DNA of 64,000 nt from Beijerinckiaceae bacterium. Lineage in GTDB: Bacteria > Pseudomonadota > Alphaproteobacteria > Rhizobiales > Beijerinckiaceae. The notes beneath the pieces were generated by a model. That model was not told the DNA's origin and did no database searches. It was given only the letters and a program-made list of their open reading frames with translations. Where the stretch lies: positions 171,097 to 235,096 of the forward strand of contig CANGJJ010000006.1 of assembly GCA_947454485.1 (NCBI GenBank), written 5' to 3'. Numbering within the stretch: position 1 is the stretch's first letter; each line of letters starts with the position of its first letter. Of this stretch, positions 35,909-44,651 are shown piece after piece. The translations under genes were made by a program, and so were the position numbers.

Positions 35909-36382
35909 ATGGAGTCGCGTGAGGCAGCCGATGATGGTCTTGTGGTTTTAAAGCGCGAGGATGGTGAAGCTTTTGTCGTCGTCACACGTCCATTCGCAGC
36001 TGGCACCGTCATTCGGCGCTTCAGTGCAGAGCAGACCCTTGCCGCTCCAACCTGGCTCACCGTTCAAACGGGTCCCGACCAACATATCCAACTCAGCCCG
36101 AGCCATTTGCGCCGCATCAACCACAGCTGCGAGCCCAACGTATTTTTTGACACAGACGAACTCGCCATTATCGCGCTGCGCGAGATTGCTGTTGGCGATG
36201 AACTCACCTTCTTCTACCCATCAACCGAATGGGACATGGCGCAACCCTTTGTCTGTGGTTGCGGAACGAAATCTTGCTTGGGAACAATTCGCGGGGCACG
36301 CCATATTGAAGCGCAGCAGCTGGATCGTTTTAAGCTCAACTCGCATGTGAAACGAATGCTTGCCGCACCTGCCAACTCATGA
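35909..36382 (+). CDS. Small SET-domain methyltransferase
   Basis: A 157-residue stand-alone SET protein. The S-adenosylmethionine pocket motif NHSCEPN spans residues 71-77, followed by VGDELTFFYPST with the conserved catalytic-region tyrosine, and a post-SET zinc cluster CGCGTKSC at 116-123. SET enzymes methylate amino groups, usually lysine side chains of proteins. The ATG at 35909 follows GGGAGGGG. Its stop overlaps the start of the next gene (ATGA), whose C-terminus carries a second SET domain, so the two methyltransferases may work together on one product. Confidence 0.87.
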   Translation: MESREAADDGLVVLKREDGEAFVVVTRPFAAGTVIRRFSAEQTLAAPTWLTVQTGPDQHIQLSPSHLRRINHSCEPNVFFDTDELAIIALREIAVGDELTFFYPSTEWDMAQPFVCGCGTKSCLGTIRGARHIEAQQLDRFKLNSHVKRMLAAPANS

Positions 36383-37854
36383 AACTTTGCGTCCTCACTC
36401 CATCCTATGACCAATCCAATTCGCCGTTCAAAGCTGACGATATTGCAGCTGATATGCGCGCGCCGCTGGAGGGTCATGACTTCATAGTCGTCGATATCCA
36501 CAAGGCCACCGCTGCTCGTCAAGTGCGTGAGCTTGCTGGCCAAGGCTTTGATGCTTTCGTCAATTTGTGTGACGGCGCTTGGGATGATGATTGTGCTGGC
36601 ATTGAGGTGGTCCAAGCACTCGAACGTCTGAACCTTCCCTTCACTGGCGCCAATGCCTCCTTTTATGATCCCAGCCGCGAGTCAATGAAGCGGGTCTGCC
36701 ATTACTATGGCCTTCCCACACCTGCGCATCGGTTTGCCCGCAACTTGGAAGAGGTGAAGGATGCCGGTCGTGAGATGGGATTTCCCCTCATCGTCAAACA
36801 TCCTTGCAGCTATTCCAGCATTGGGCTGACGCCTGATAGCCGAGTGGAGAATGCTGAGGACTTGGCGCGAGAAGGCGCGAGGCAATTGGCGATGTTCGGC
36901 GAAGTGCTGATCGAGCGCTTCATCATCGGACGCGAATTTACAGTGCTGGTCGCAGAAGATTGCGATCACCCAGACCAGCCTGTGGTCTTCGAGCCAATCG
37001 AAATTGGCTTCCCGCCAGGCGAGAGCTTCAAACATTACGATCTGAAATGGGTTACGCATGGCACGACTGTATGTTTGCCATGCAACGATCCTGCATTGGC
37101 AGAGCGGCTCAAAAAAGTTTCCGCCGAATTCTTCCTCGGTCTGGGCGGTGTTGGTTATGGCCGCTGCGACATTCGGGTTGACGCGGAGGGTACGCCTTAC
37201 CTTCTCGAGATTAATCCCAATTGCGGCCTCTTCTATCCCCCCGAAGATCCTGGCAGCGCTGATTTGATCTTGAGTCAGAAACCGGGTGATCTGAAACGTT
37301 TCGTCGATCTGATTTTGCGGGCAGCACAAGCCCGCGTCCGTCGCCCGTCATGGAAGCTCCATCTCACAGCGGACAATGCCTATGGGCTTATCGCCACGCG
37401 CGATCTGGCTGCGGGCGAATTGATCGAGGCCTTCGAAGAACGCCCGCATGTTTTGGTCAGTCGAGATCATGTTGAGCGCAATTGGGGCGAGCGCAATCGA
37501 GATTGGTTCGGCAGATATGCCTATCCCATATCGGAAGATGTATGGGTCATGTGGAGCGACCGGCCCGAAGACTGGAAGCCAATCAATCACAGCTGCGACC
37601 CAAATGCTTGGCTTGAGGGACTGAATGTTGTGGCCCGCAAGTCGATAGCCAATGGCGAAGCGATCACGCTGGACTACGCAACTTTCTGCCATCCAACAGT
37701 CACACCATTCGATTGCACATGCGGTTCAACTGAGTGTCGAGGAACAATCAGCGGCAAGGATGTGCTCGCACCATTCCTCGACCGATACGGGGATCATATT
37801 TCTGATTATGTTCGCACACTGCGAGCAAAACAGCGAACCAACGCGCGTTCCTGA
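36379..37854 (+). CDS. ATP-grasp ligase fused to a SET-domain methyltransferase
   Basis: A 491-residue fusion. Residues 1-315 are an ATP-grasp domain like D-Ala-D-Ala ligase: IVKHPCSYSSIGL holds the ATP-binding lysine (Lys140) and small-residue loop, and LLEINPNCG (275-283) the metal-binding Glu/Asn. Residues 330-485 are a SET domain with NHSCDPN at 403-409 and post-SET CTCGSTEC. ATP-grasp ligases join a carboxylate to an amine; SET domains N-methylate amines. The protein could ligate amino acids or peptides and methylate the product, which the upstream exporter would secrete. I know no characterised pathway with this exact set. It is translationally coupled to the small SET gene. Confidence 0.85.
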   Translation: MKLCVLTPSYDQSNSPFKADDIAADMRAPLEGHDFIVVDIHKATAARQVRELAGQGFDAFVNLCDGAWDDDCAGIEVVQALERLNLPFTGANASFYDPSRESMKRVCHYYGLPTPAHRFARNLEEVKDAGREMGFPLIVKHPCSYSSIGLTPDSRVENAEDLAREGARQLAMFGEVLIERFIIGREFTVLVAEDCDHPDQPVVFEPIEIGFPPGESFKHYDLKWVTHGTTVCLPCNDPALAERLKKVSAEFFLGLGGVGYGRCDIRVDAEGTPYLLEINPNCGLFYPPEDPGSADLILSQKPGDLKRFVDLILRAAQARVRRPSWKLHLTADNAYGLIATRDLAAGELIEAFEERPHVLVSRDHVERNWGERNRDWFGRYAYPISEDVWVMWSDRPEDWKPINHSCDPNAWLEGLNVVARKSIANGEAITLDYATFCHPTVTPFDCTCGSTECRGTISGKDVLAPFLDRYGDHISDYVRTLRAKQRTNARS

Positions 37855-37888
37855 CCCAGCAAATCCTTCGCGAACCATAACCCCCACG

Positions 37889-37950
37889 CACAACGCCCCG
37901 GCGATTTCTCGCACGGGGCGTTGTGTATGTGGTGGGTTGCGGGGATAGGA
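37889..37950. repeat. Direct repeat copy A: hairpin plus tRNA-fMet 3' fragment (degenerate)
   Basis: A hairpin with 12-bp perfect arms (CACAACGCCCCG, CGGGGCGTTGTG) is followed by GGTTGCGGGGATAGGA, which matches the last part of the initiator tRNA at 63852 with one change and an extra G in the CCA. After it come AACCACCGAC and GTTGAGCTG, shared with copy B instead of the rest of the tRNA. It is interpreted as an old attachment-site remnant at the left end of an island. Confidence 0.7.
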
Positions 37951-38244
37951 AACCACCGACGGTTGAGCTGTTATGCCTGAACTTGGCGACCTCAGGAGGT
38001 GCCCTCGCCTATCTCCATTGGAGAAGCATGGAGTATGTGGACGCCAAACATATGGATGAACTATCCATTCATTTGCTCACCGGTAGTCCCATGTTCCTGC
38101 GATCGCCGAATTGGTTCCAAACTTCAAAGCGAGCACGCGGGTCGAGGTCTTGGCACCCAAGGGCTTGTTGAGCAGATCGCAGCAGGCACATTTGTCAGCT
38201 CCCGGTATAACCCGGCCGGATGGCACATAGCGCCGCCCGACGGA
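37951..38244. other. Intergenic region after repeat A, possible gene debris
   Basis: About 290 bp without an intact gene. Frames around 38100-38220 include VEVLAPKGLLS and, in another frame, GLVEQIAAGTFVSSRYNPAG. The pieces loosely recall the C-terminal half of a CoA-transferase alpha subunit after a frameshift, but the match is weak. No ribosome site or start is evident. Confidence 0.3.
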
Positions 38245-39201
38245 TCACTCCGGCGTGGCACCCGATTGTTTGACGATAGGCGCCCAGCGCTGAATGTCCT
38301 TGCGAACAAAGTCCGTAAAAGCCTCCGGCGTCATGGCCGCAGGCATAGCGCCTTCGCGGCGCAAATAATCGACCATCTTGGGATCATTGAGGGCCGCTAC
38401 AACGGCAGCACTCAATTGCGCGGTGATCTCCGGCGGCAATTTGGCAGGGCCAAACAAACCAAACCACGCTTCGGACTCAAAGCCCGGCACCACTTCGCCA
38501 ATGGCTGGCAGATGAGGGAACGCATCCTGTCGGCGCGCACTTGTCACACCGTAAGCGCGCAAGGCCCCGCCCTGCACCTGCGCAGAGCCTGTGACCATGC
38601 TGATGAACATCATATCGACCTGCCCCGCGACAACATCTTGCAAGGCAGGAGCCGTCCCTTTGTAGGGGACGTTGAGAATATCAACGCCTGCCATCATCTT
38701 GAACTGATCACCGGCGAGATGCAGCGAGGAGCCAATACCCCCGATGCCCATGGTCAGCTTGCCGGGTTCTGCCTTGGCAAATGCGATCAGATCTTTCAGA
38801 TTTTGAGCGGCTAACTTCGGATGCCCAACAAGCAAGCTCGGAACTTTCGAGATCATGCTGATCGGCGTGAAGTCATCCACGGGATCGAAAGGGAGTTTGG
38901 GATAGAGCGAGGCATTGATACTATGGCTCGTAAAGCTCACCAGCAATGTCGCGCCATCAGGCTTCGATTTTGCAACCGCCTCAGCCGCGATATTGCCGCC
39001 AGCGCCAGCTCTGTTTTCAACCACGACGGGACGACCTAGGGAAGTGGAGAGCTGCTGCCCCAAGGCACGCGCCATCGTATCAGTTGTGCCACCTGCAGAT
39101 GCGCCCACGATGAGCTTAATGGTGGAGGTCGGATAATCTTGCGCAACAACCGGCGTTGCGCAGATCAGCGCAAGAGCCACAAAGTGACGCATCACTCCCA
39201 T
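38245..39201 (-). CDS. Bug/TctC-family substrate-binding protein
   Basis: A 318-residue exported binding protein, leader MGVMRHFVALALICATPVVAQ. Signatures are IKLIVGASAGGTTDTMAR and VVVENRAGAGGNIAAE. Two ATG codons (39201, 39192) both have GGGTGAG/GGGAG sequences upstream. It lies 17 bp after the end of the NitT-type binding protein gene on the same strand, so two binding proteins of different families may be co-transcribed. Ligand unknown. Confidence 0.88.
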   Translation of the reverse strand: MGVMRHFVALALICATPVVAQDYPTSTIKLIVGASAGGTTDTMARALGQQLSTSLGRPVVVENRAGAGGNIAAEAVAKSKPDGATLLVSFTSHSINASLYPKLPFDPVDDFTPISMISKVPSLLVGHPKLAAQNLKDLIAFAKAEPGKLTMGIGGIGSSLHLAGDQFKMMAGVDILNVPYKGTAPALQDVVAGQVDMMFISMVTGSAQVQGGALRAYGVTSARRQDAFPHLPAIGEVVPGFESEAWFGLFGPAKLPPEITAQLSAAVVAALNDPKMVDYLRREGAMPAAMTPEAFTDFVRKDIQRWAPIVKQSGATPE

Positions 39202-39218
39202 CTCACCCTCCCAGTCGA

Positions 39219-40223
39219 TCAGCGCGCAGCATCAACAAAGCGATTGGTATAGAGCGCTTCAGGATCGCCAGGGTCAGCAACCTTGTTATCGCGCAAGGCA
39301 TCAACGCCCGCCTTCCACAGCGTGGGCACATTGCGCAAAAGATTGTCGGGGCCTTCAGACAACCACAGTCGTTCTGCGGTAGCCTTCTCGACTTCCACCA
39401 AATCCTGTACATTACGGATATTAGGGATCTCGAAATCCTTCGCAGCGCGCTCAAAGATGGGTTGCAAAGGCTTTGTCATGATCTCGCGCGCAGACGCATA
39501 CATGGCCTTCATGGCGCGCGTATAAAGATCGGGCTTTTGCTCAATGAGCTGGCGGCTCGACACATAGCATTGGCCAGGCATGGGCGCATAGCGGTCCGTG
39601 GACCAGATCTCCACGTCTTCCTTCATGCGCTGCAAGGCAACGACGACCTGAATAGATGCGATGAAGCAATCGACGCGTCCCTGCTTCATAATCTGCACAG
39701 CACCCGGCGAGTTGCCCGTGACTTCACGCTTCACCGCATCCTTGCCCAGACCGCCCTTGGCGAGAATGAGGTCGAGATAAACGTCGGTTGTGCCCCCAAC
39801 AGAGACAATACCGACCGTCTTGCCAGCGAGATCTTCGGCTTTGTTGATAGGCTTGCTCTTCAAGCTCACCATATGGAAGGTCGAGCCTTGATACATTGTG
39901 CCGATGGAAACCAACGGAACTTTGGTCGATGCGATGGCACGCATCACATCGATCCCCGATGCACGGATCATCTGCGCTTGACCGGTGATGAGCTGCTGAA
40001 TGGGTTGCGCCGTCCCCTGCCCGCCGAGCAGTTTGGCCTCCAAACCCTGTGCAGCCATATGGCCGCCAGAAATAGCGTTCATCATCTCGATAAAGTCGGC
40101 AATGAAACCGAATGGCGTCATCATGACGAAGGGCTCGCGCGTTTGCGCACGCAAAAATGCAGGACTTGCAATAGCCGCCCCGGCAAGACCGGCCGCTTTC
40201 AAAATCTGACGACGGGACTGCAT
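39219..40223 (-). CDS. NitT/TauT-type ABC transporter substrate-binding protein, Tat leader
   Basis: A 334-residue protein beginning MQSRRQILKAAGLAGAAIAS, a twin-arginine-type leader ending near FLRAQTRE. The body shows the SsuA/NMT1-like pattern, with LAGKTVGIVSVGGTTDVYLDLIL and MKQGRVDCFIASI. Permease and ATPase genes of the same transporter class lie at 41518 and 42352 on the same strand, but an FAD monooxygenase gene on the opposite strand separates them. Together they form a plausible SsuABC-like uptake system for an aromatic or sulfonate-type acid. Confidence 0.85.
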   Translation of the reverse strand: MQSRRQILKAAGLAGAAIASPAFLRAQTREPFVMMTPFGFIADFIEMMNAISGGHMAAQGLEAKLLGGQGTAQPIQQLITGQAQMIRASGIDVMRAIASTKVPLVSIGTMYQGSTFHMVSLKSKPINKAEDLAGKTVGIVSVGGTTDVYLDLILAKGGLGKDAVKREVTGNSPGAVQIMKQGRVDCFIASIQVVVALQRMKEDVEIWSTDRYAPMPGQCYVSSRQLIEQKPDLYTRAMKAMYASAREIMTKPLQPIFERAAKDFEIPNIRNVQDLVEVEKATAERLWLSEGPDNLLRNVPTLWKAGVDALRDNKVADPGDPEALYTNRFVDAAR

Positions 40224-40313
40224 TTGTGCCCTCTCCCCAATGACACTTTGACGATGGGCGTGAGGTTGTCTTAAAAGCCTGACAAGGTCAATGAGACCAC
40301 ATGATTGGGGTGG

Positions 40314-41525
40314 ATGATGGCAGGCACACAGAATGATAGTGAGGTGATCATCTGCGGTGGCGGCCCTGTGGGGCTCTGCCTCGCTTTGCTATTGGCACGC
40401 TCGGGCATTTCGGTGCAAGTTTTCGAGGCCGAAGCTGGCATTTGCGAGGACCTACGCGCCTCGACTTTTCACCCACCGACGCTTGATTTGCTGGAGCCGC
40501 TTGGCGTTGCGCAGGAGCTTGTCTCGCGCGGCCTCATCTGCCCGCACTGGCAGATCCGTCTTCACCCGTCAGGCGAGCGTGCGGTCTTTGATCTCTCCAT
40601 TCTCGACAAAGACACGCGCCATCCCTATCGCCTGCAATGCGAACAATGGAAACTCTCGCAAGCACTGATGCGCCTGTTGGAGGGCGAGCCTTTGGTGCAA
40701 GTGAACTTTGCCTCGCCCGTTGTCGACGTCGCCCAAGATGAGGCAGGCGTTAATGTCACGATTGAGCGCAACGGCACACGGCATAGCCATCGCGCAAAAT
40801 ATGCAGTGGGTGCAGATGGCGCACGCAGCTTTGTGCGCAAAGCCATTAACCTGCCCTTTGACGGCGAGACCTATCCCGAGACCACCCTGCTCGTCACCAC
40901 ACTCTTTCCCTTCGAGGATCATCTCGAAGGCCTCTCCAATGTCACTTATTGCTGGAAAGAGGGTGGCAATTTCAGCCTGCTGAAAGTGCCCGGCCGCTGG
41001 CGTGTCTCAATCTATCCGCGCGAAGATTTGCCGATTGAGGAACAACTCTCTGAGAAACTGATCGAGGAGAATCTGCAAATCATCGTCCCAACAGCGACAC
41101 CCTACCAAGTGCTCGAAAAGCGTCCCTATCGTGTGCACCAACGCATTGTCGCGTCCTATCGCCAAGGTCGTGTTGCGTTGGCTGGCGATGCCGCGCATCT
41201 CAACTCGCCTTCTGGCGGCATGGGTTTGAATGGCGGCGTGCATGATGCGTTTGAGCTGGCAGCAGCTCTCAACGACATTCTGCGCAAGGGCGCATCCGAT
41301 GCGCGGCTTGATCTTTATGATCGCCGCCGGCGTCCTGTGGCCAAAGAGCAGATCATCGCGCAAGCCGACCGCAACCGCGCCCGCATGCGCGAGAAAGACC
41401 CGACCCGCCGCCGTGAGATGTTAAGTGAGCTGCAGGCGATCACATCGGACCGCCAGCGCCTTTACGCCTATCTCCTGAAGTCATCCATGATCGAGGGCCT
41501 GCGTCAGGCAGCCTCGATCACTTGA
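40314..41525 (+). CDS. FAD-dependent aromatic monooxygenase (group A)
   Basis: A 403-residue flavoprotein hydroxylase. VIICGGGPVGLCLALLLARSG is the FAD dinucleotide-binding start, VGADGARSFVRKAI the DG motif and ALAGDAAHLNSPSGGMGLNGGVHDA the GD motif. It uses NAD(P)H and oxygen to hydroxylate a phenolic or similar ring. Two ATG codons at 40314 and 40317 follow GGGGTGG. The length is close to p-hydroxybenzoate/salicylate hydroxylases, lacking the C-terminal thioredoxin-like domain of the 53-kb and 58-kb enzymes. It is flanked on both sides by minus-strand uptake genes and its end overlaps the permease gene end by 8 bp. Confidence 0.87.
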   Translation: MMAGTQNDSEVIICGGGPVGLCLALLLARSGISVQVFEAEAGICEDLRASTFHPPTLDLLEPLGVAQELVSRGLICPHWQIRLHPSGERAVFDLSILDKDTRHPYRLQCEQWKLSQALMRLLEGEPLVQVNFASPVVDVAQDEAGVNVTIERNGTRHSHRAKYAVGADGARSFVRKAINLPFDGETYPETTLLVTTLFPFEDHLEGLSNVTYCWKEGGNFSLLKVPGRWRVSIYPREDLPIEEQLSEKLIEENLQIIVPTATPYQVLEKRPYRVHQRIVASYRQGRVALAGDAAHLNSPSGGMGLNGGVHDAFELAAALNDILRKGASDARLDLYDRRRRPVAKEQIIAQADRNRARMREKDPTRRREMLSELQAITSDRQRLYAYLLKSSMIEGLRQAASIT

Positions 41526-42342
41526 GATTGACGGATTGGTGCCAAGGGATCAGCAACCGACGCAAAGCGCCGGTTGCAAAATAAAAGAAAAAGCCAAGCA
41601 GCGTCATTTGAATGATGACCGCGAAGAGACCATCCGTCTCATAACCGTTCATCTTTGACACAAGCATGAAGCCCAGCCCCGCATTGCCGCCAAGATATTC
41701 GCCAACAATCGCGCCGATAATTGCCAGCACGATGCCGACTTCCATGCCGGTGAGAATGTAAGGCAGTGAGGAGGGCAATTCGAGGCGACGAAAGATCTGC
41801 CAGCGCGAGGCATTGAGGCTCGTCATCACATCATGATGACCCATATCAACTGACTTCACGCCGAGAACTGTATTCGTCAGGATTGGGAAGAAGGCGAGGA
41901 TCGCCGCAACAATCACCTTGGATGTATTGCCAAAGCCAAACCAAACGACAAAGAGCGGCAACAGGGCAACCTTGGGGATCACCTGCGTTGCGATGATAAA
42001 AGGGTTAAGCGTGAGCTCAAGCCAGCGCATGCGTCCGAGCAAGACGCCAAGGCCGACACCCACCACCAGCGCCCAAGCAAAGCCAACGAGCGTGACATAG
42101 ACTGTGAGCCAAGTATGGCTCCAAGCGCGCGAGGACGAGAGCATATCCATCCACGCATCCCAGACTTTGGCGGGTGCGGGCAGAATGAAGGCGGAGACAT
42201 TTGCGAGACTGACATAGAAATGCCACGCCAGAAGCAAGACCAGAACGAGCACTGGTGTCGTGATCCATGGCAGAAGCGTGTCGCGCGTCGAGGCTTTCTT
42301 TTCGGTGAAGCCGGTCGGCGTATCAGTGACGGGTGCAGACAT
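41518..42342 (-). CDS. NitT/TauT-type ABC transporter permease (SsuC-like)
   Basis: A 274-residue inner-membrane protein with about six helices. GLGVLLGRMRWLELTLNPFIIATQVIPKVALLPLFVVWFG leads into the ATPase-contact loop, and GMEVGIVLAIIGAIVGEYLGGNAGLGFML follows in the second half, both as in SsuC/TauC. It starts 9 bp after the ATPase gene. It should work with the binding protein at 39219. Confidence 0.9.
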   Translation of the reverse strand: MSAPVTDTPTGFTEKKASTRDTLLPWITTPVLVLVLLLAWHFYVSLANVSAFILPAPAKVWDAWMDMLSSSRAWSHTWLTVYVTLVGFAWALVVGVGLGVLLGRMRWLELTLNPFIIATQVIPKVALLPLFVVWFGFGNTSKVIVAAILAFFPILTNTVLGVKSVDMGHHDVMTSLNASRWQIFRRLELPSSLPYILTGMEVGIVLAIIGAIVGEYLGGNAGLGFMLVSKMNGYETDGLFAVIIQMTLLGFFFYFATGALRRLLIPWHQSVNLK

Positions 42343-42351
42343 CGATCAGCC

Positions 42352-43164
42352 TCACGAAATCTCTGCCAGCCGATGACGCAGCTGCTTTGCAACAGTTTGA
42401 AACTCATTCGCCGCCTGCACATCAAGGCTGCGTGGACGCGGCATCGGCACATCTATGATCGTGTCAATGCGACCTGGTCGCGGCGACAGAAGCACGATGC
42501 GATCAGCCAGAAATACAGCTTCCGAGATCGAATGCGTCACGAGTACGATGGTCTTGCGCGTCTCCATCCAGATTCGCTGCAATTCTAGATTCATACTGTC
42601 GCGCGTCATGGCATCGAGCGCACCAAAGGGCTCATCCATGAGCAGGATCTTGGGATCATACGACAAAGCGCGCGCAATGGCAGCGCGCTGGCGCATGCCG
42701 CCTGACAATTCGCGCGGCCAGCGTTTCTCAAAGCCGGTAATACCAACAAGCTTGATGAGCTCATGCGCGCGCGCAATACGCTCTTTGCGGCCGACACCCT
42801 TCAGCTCAAGTGGCAATGCGATATTGTCTTCGATCGTCAGCCACGGGAAGAGATTTGCATCCTGAAAGACCATCCCAAGCTCGGCAAGCGCTTCACCGTG
42901 ACGCTCACCGCCCCGCCACAAGCTTTGACCCTCAATGCTGAGCGTACCTGAGGTTGGTTCCAGCAAGCCACCAATCATGCGCAGCAAAGTTGTCTTGCCA
43001 CAGCCAGAAGGCCCAAGTAGCACCAACAACTCACCCTCAGGAACATTCAGATCCGTCGGCGCAAGCGCATGGACAGGGTTATCGCGCGTGCCAAACCATT
43101 TCTCGATACGGTCAATCGAGATGGCTGGCGTCTGCGCACTATGGCCAATGGCAGATGTGTCCAA
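42352..43164 (-). CDS. NitT/TauT-type ABC transporter ATP-binding protein (SsuB-like)
   Basis: A 270-residue ATPase. Walker A GPSGCGKTT, signature LSGGMRQRAAIARAL, Walker B ILLMDEPFGALDAMTRD and the family phrase VTHSISEAVFLADR are all present. I chose the TTG at 43164, which follows GGGGAG by 9 nt; the ATG at 43248 would leave only 17 bp to the divergent gene at 43266 and adds residues without family match. It powers the SsuC-like permease encoded just downstream. Confidence 0.88.
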   Translation of the reverse strand: MDTSAIGHSAQTPAISIDRIEKWFGTRDNPVHALAPTDLNVPEGELLVLLGPSGCGKTTLLRMIGGLLEPTSGTLSIEGQSLWRGGERHGEALAELGMVFQDANLFPWLTIEDNIALPLELKGVGRKERIARAHELIKLVGITGFEKRWPRELSGGMRQRAAIARALSYDPKILLMDEPFGALDAMTRDSMNLELQRIWMETRKTIVLVTHSISEAVFLADRIVLLSPRPGRIDTIIDVPMPRPRSLDVQAANEFQTVAKQLRHRLAEIS

Positions 43165-43265
43165 CGGACAAGGCTCCCCGAAATTGGGCCAAATGGTTGA
43201 CCTCTTCTGCTGCCTGTATGCTAAACATTCAACCGAACTGTCAATCATAAGAGGCGGAACGAACC

Positions 43266-44036
43266 ATGACCGTGGAATATGCGTCCAAGGCGCTTGTCGG
43301 TGTTCTGACCCCCCAAGCCAATACAACAGTCGAACCCGAATATGCGATGATGACGCCGCTCAACAGCGCATGGATCAATGCGCGTATGTTGAGCCCCCAT
43401 AAGACGATTGAAGAGCGGCTGGTGGACTACTGGTCGCGCGCCCCAGAATTTGCCCGCCAATTCGCCAATGCGCCGATCACCTCCGTGGCTTTCGCCTGCA
43501 CAGGCACATCCTATCTCGTCGGCAAAGACAGCGAAGATGCTGTGCTGGCGCAGGTCAGCAAGGAGTCGGGCGGCCTGCCCGCTATGAGCGCGGCAACCTC
43601 AGTTGTGGACTCCCTGCGCCTTCTCGGCGCCAAGCGCATCGGCCTCGTCTCACCCTATTCCGGCGCACTCGATGCAGCCTGCACGCCCTATTGGGAAGGT
43701 CGCGGATTTGAGGTCGCGATGAAGACCAATGCGACGGGCGCGACACATGAGTTCCACCCGATTTATTCACTACCCTCAGGCTCTGCACAGCTCGCGCTTG
43801 ATGCTATGCCTGATGACGAGCTTGACGCGATCGTGATGTTGGGGACCGGCATGCCGACCCTCGCACCCATCGCCCGCGTGCCTTTCAAAGGCCGCACACC
43901 CGTCCTCTCTTGCATGTTCTGCATAGTCTGGCTGTCTATGGTACTTGGCGCTGGCGAGACGCCGACGAAAGAGAGCCTCTATGCCTGGCTCAAAGGAGAC
44001 TGGTGGCGCCAGCGCATGGGTATGCCCACGCTCTGA
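43266..44036 (+). CDS. Asp/Glu racemase superfamily: maleate isomerase / arylmalonate decarboxylase-like
   Basis: A 256-residue enzyme. VGVLTPQANTTVEPEYAMM is the typical opening of maleate cis-trans isomerase-like proteins; FACTGTSYLVG near residue 78 holds the first candidate cysteine, and LSCMFCIVWLSM near residue 215 contains late cysteines in place of the second catalytic site. Maleate isomerase (NicE, nicotinate pathway) and arylmalonate decarboxylase share this fold. It is next to LeuC/LeuD and lyase genes on substituted malate-type acids, so an alkyl-maleate or malonate substrate is plausible. The fragment at position 1 is a paralogue. Confidence 0.78.
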   Translation: MTVEYASKALVGVLTPQANTTVEPEYAMMTPLNSAWINARMLSPHKTIEERLVDYWSRAPEFARQFANAPITSVAFACTGTSYLVGKDSEDAVLAQVSKESGGLPAMSAATSVVDSLRLLGAKRIGLVSPYSGALDAACTPYWEGRGFEVAMKTNATGATHEFHPIYSLPSGSAQLALDAMPDDELDAIVMLGTGMPTLAPIARVPFKGRTPVLSCMFCIVWLSMVLGAGETPTKESLYAWLKGDWWRQRMGMPTL

Positions 44037-44651
44037 TCAGCCGCGCGGCTGGCTCCAAGGTCGCTCGGCACGATCTTTGGTAACAAAGGCGTCAATATCC
44101 TTCGCATAGGAGCGCGTCATATCAACTGCGTCCCATCCATTGATGAGGCGCTGCTTCCAGTCAGCACGGATCTGAAAAGCAATGCTCTTGTTGCCAACAC
44201 TTACTGTCTGCTCAGCAAGATCAACGGTGATCGGCGCGCCAGCCAGAACGGATGGATCGCTGAGCAAGATCTCGATATCTGCCGCACTCACGCGCGCGGG
44301 CAACACGCCATTTTGCACTGAGTTCGACGCAAAAATATCGCCAAAACTTGGCGCCAGAACGCAGCGATAGCCAGCATCGGCCAAGACATAGACAGCGGCC
44401 TCACGTGAAGAGCCACATCCAAAATTGGTGCGTGCAATCATGATCTGCGCTTGCGCATAACGCGCATCATTGAGTGCGAAATCCTTGCGCATCTCCCCTG
44501 CATCTTTGCGACGCAGATCATGCAGCAAAAAGCCGCCATAGCCTTGCGAGCGCGGCGTCTGCATGAAGCGGGCGGGGATCAGCTGATCGGTATCGACATT
44601 CTCCAGACCAAGTGGACAGGCCGGCGCTGTGACAATGGTGAAAGGCGTCAT
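44037..44651 (-). CDS. LeuD-like hydro-lyase small subunit
   Basis: A 204-residue swivelling-domain subunit of the aconitase superfamily. NVDTDQLIPARFMQ and FGCGSSREAAVYVLADAG are the substrate-contacting segments; the usual GCGSSREHA histidine position is alanine here. The ATGA overlap with the large-subunit gene shows coupling. Standard members make 3-isopropylmalate isomerase in leucine synthesis, while catabolic ones hydrate maleate, citraconate or 2,3-dimethylmaleate. The gene setting favours a catabolic hydratase. Confidence 0.85.
   Translation of the reverse strand: MTPFTIVTAPACPLGLENVDTDQLIPARFMQTPRSQGYGGFLLHDLRRKDAGEMRKDFALNDARYAQAQIMIARTNFGCGSSREAAVYVLADAGYRCVLAPSFGDIFASNSVQNGVLPARVSAADIEILLSDPSVLAGAPITVDLAEQTVSVGNKSIAFQIRADWKQRLINGWDAVDMTRSYAKDIDAFVTKDRAERPWSQPRG

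Noticed and set aside
39156..40274. Plus-strand ORF of 372 codons
   Set aside because: It is antisense to the NitT-type binding protein with a convincing Tat leader; its residues are dominated by His, Arg and Leu without pattern, as in shadow frames.
42352..43326. Longer start for the SsuB-like ATPase
   Set aside because: Starts at 43248 or beyond would reach into the start region of the divergent racemase-like gene and add residues with no family match; a TTG with a good ribosome site at 43164 fits better.
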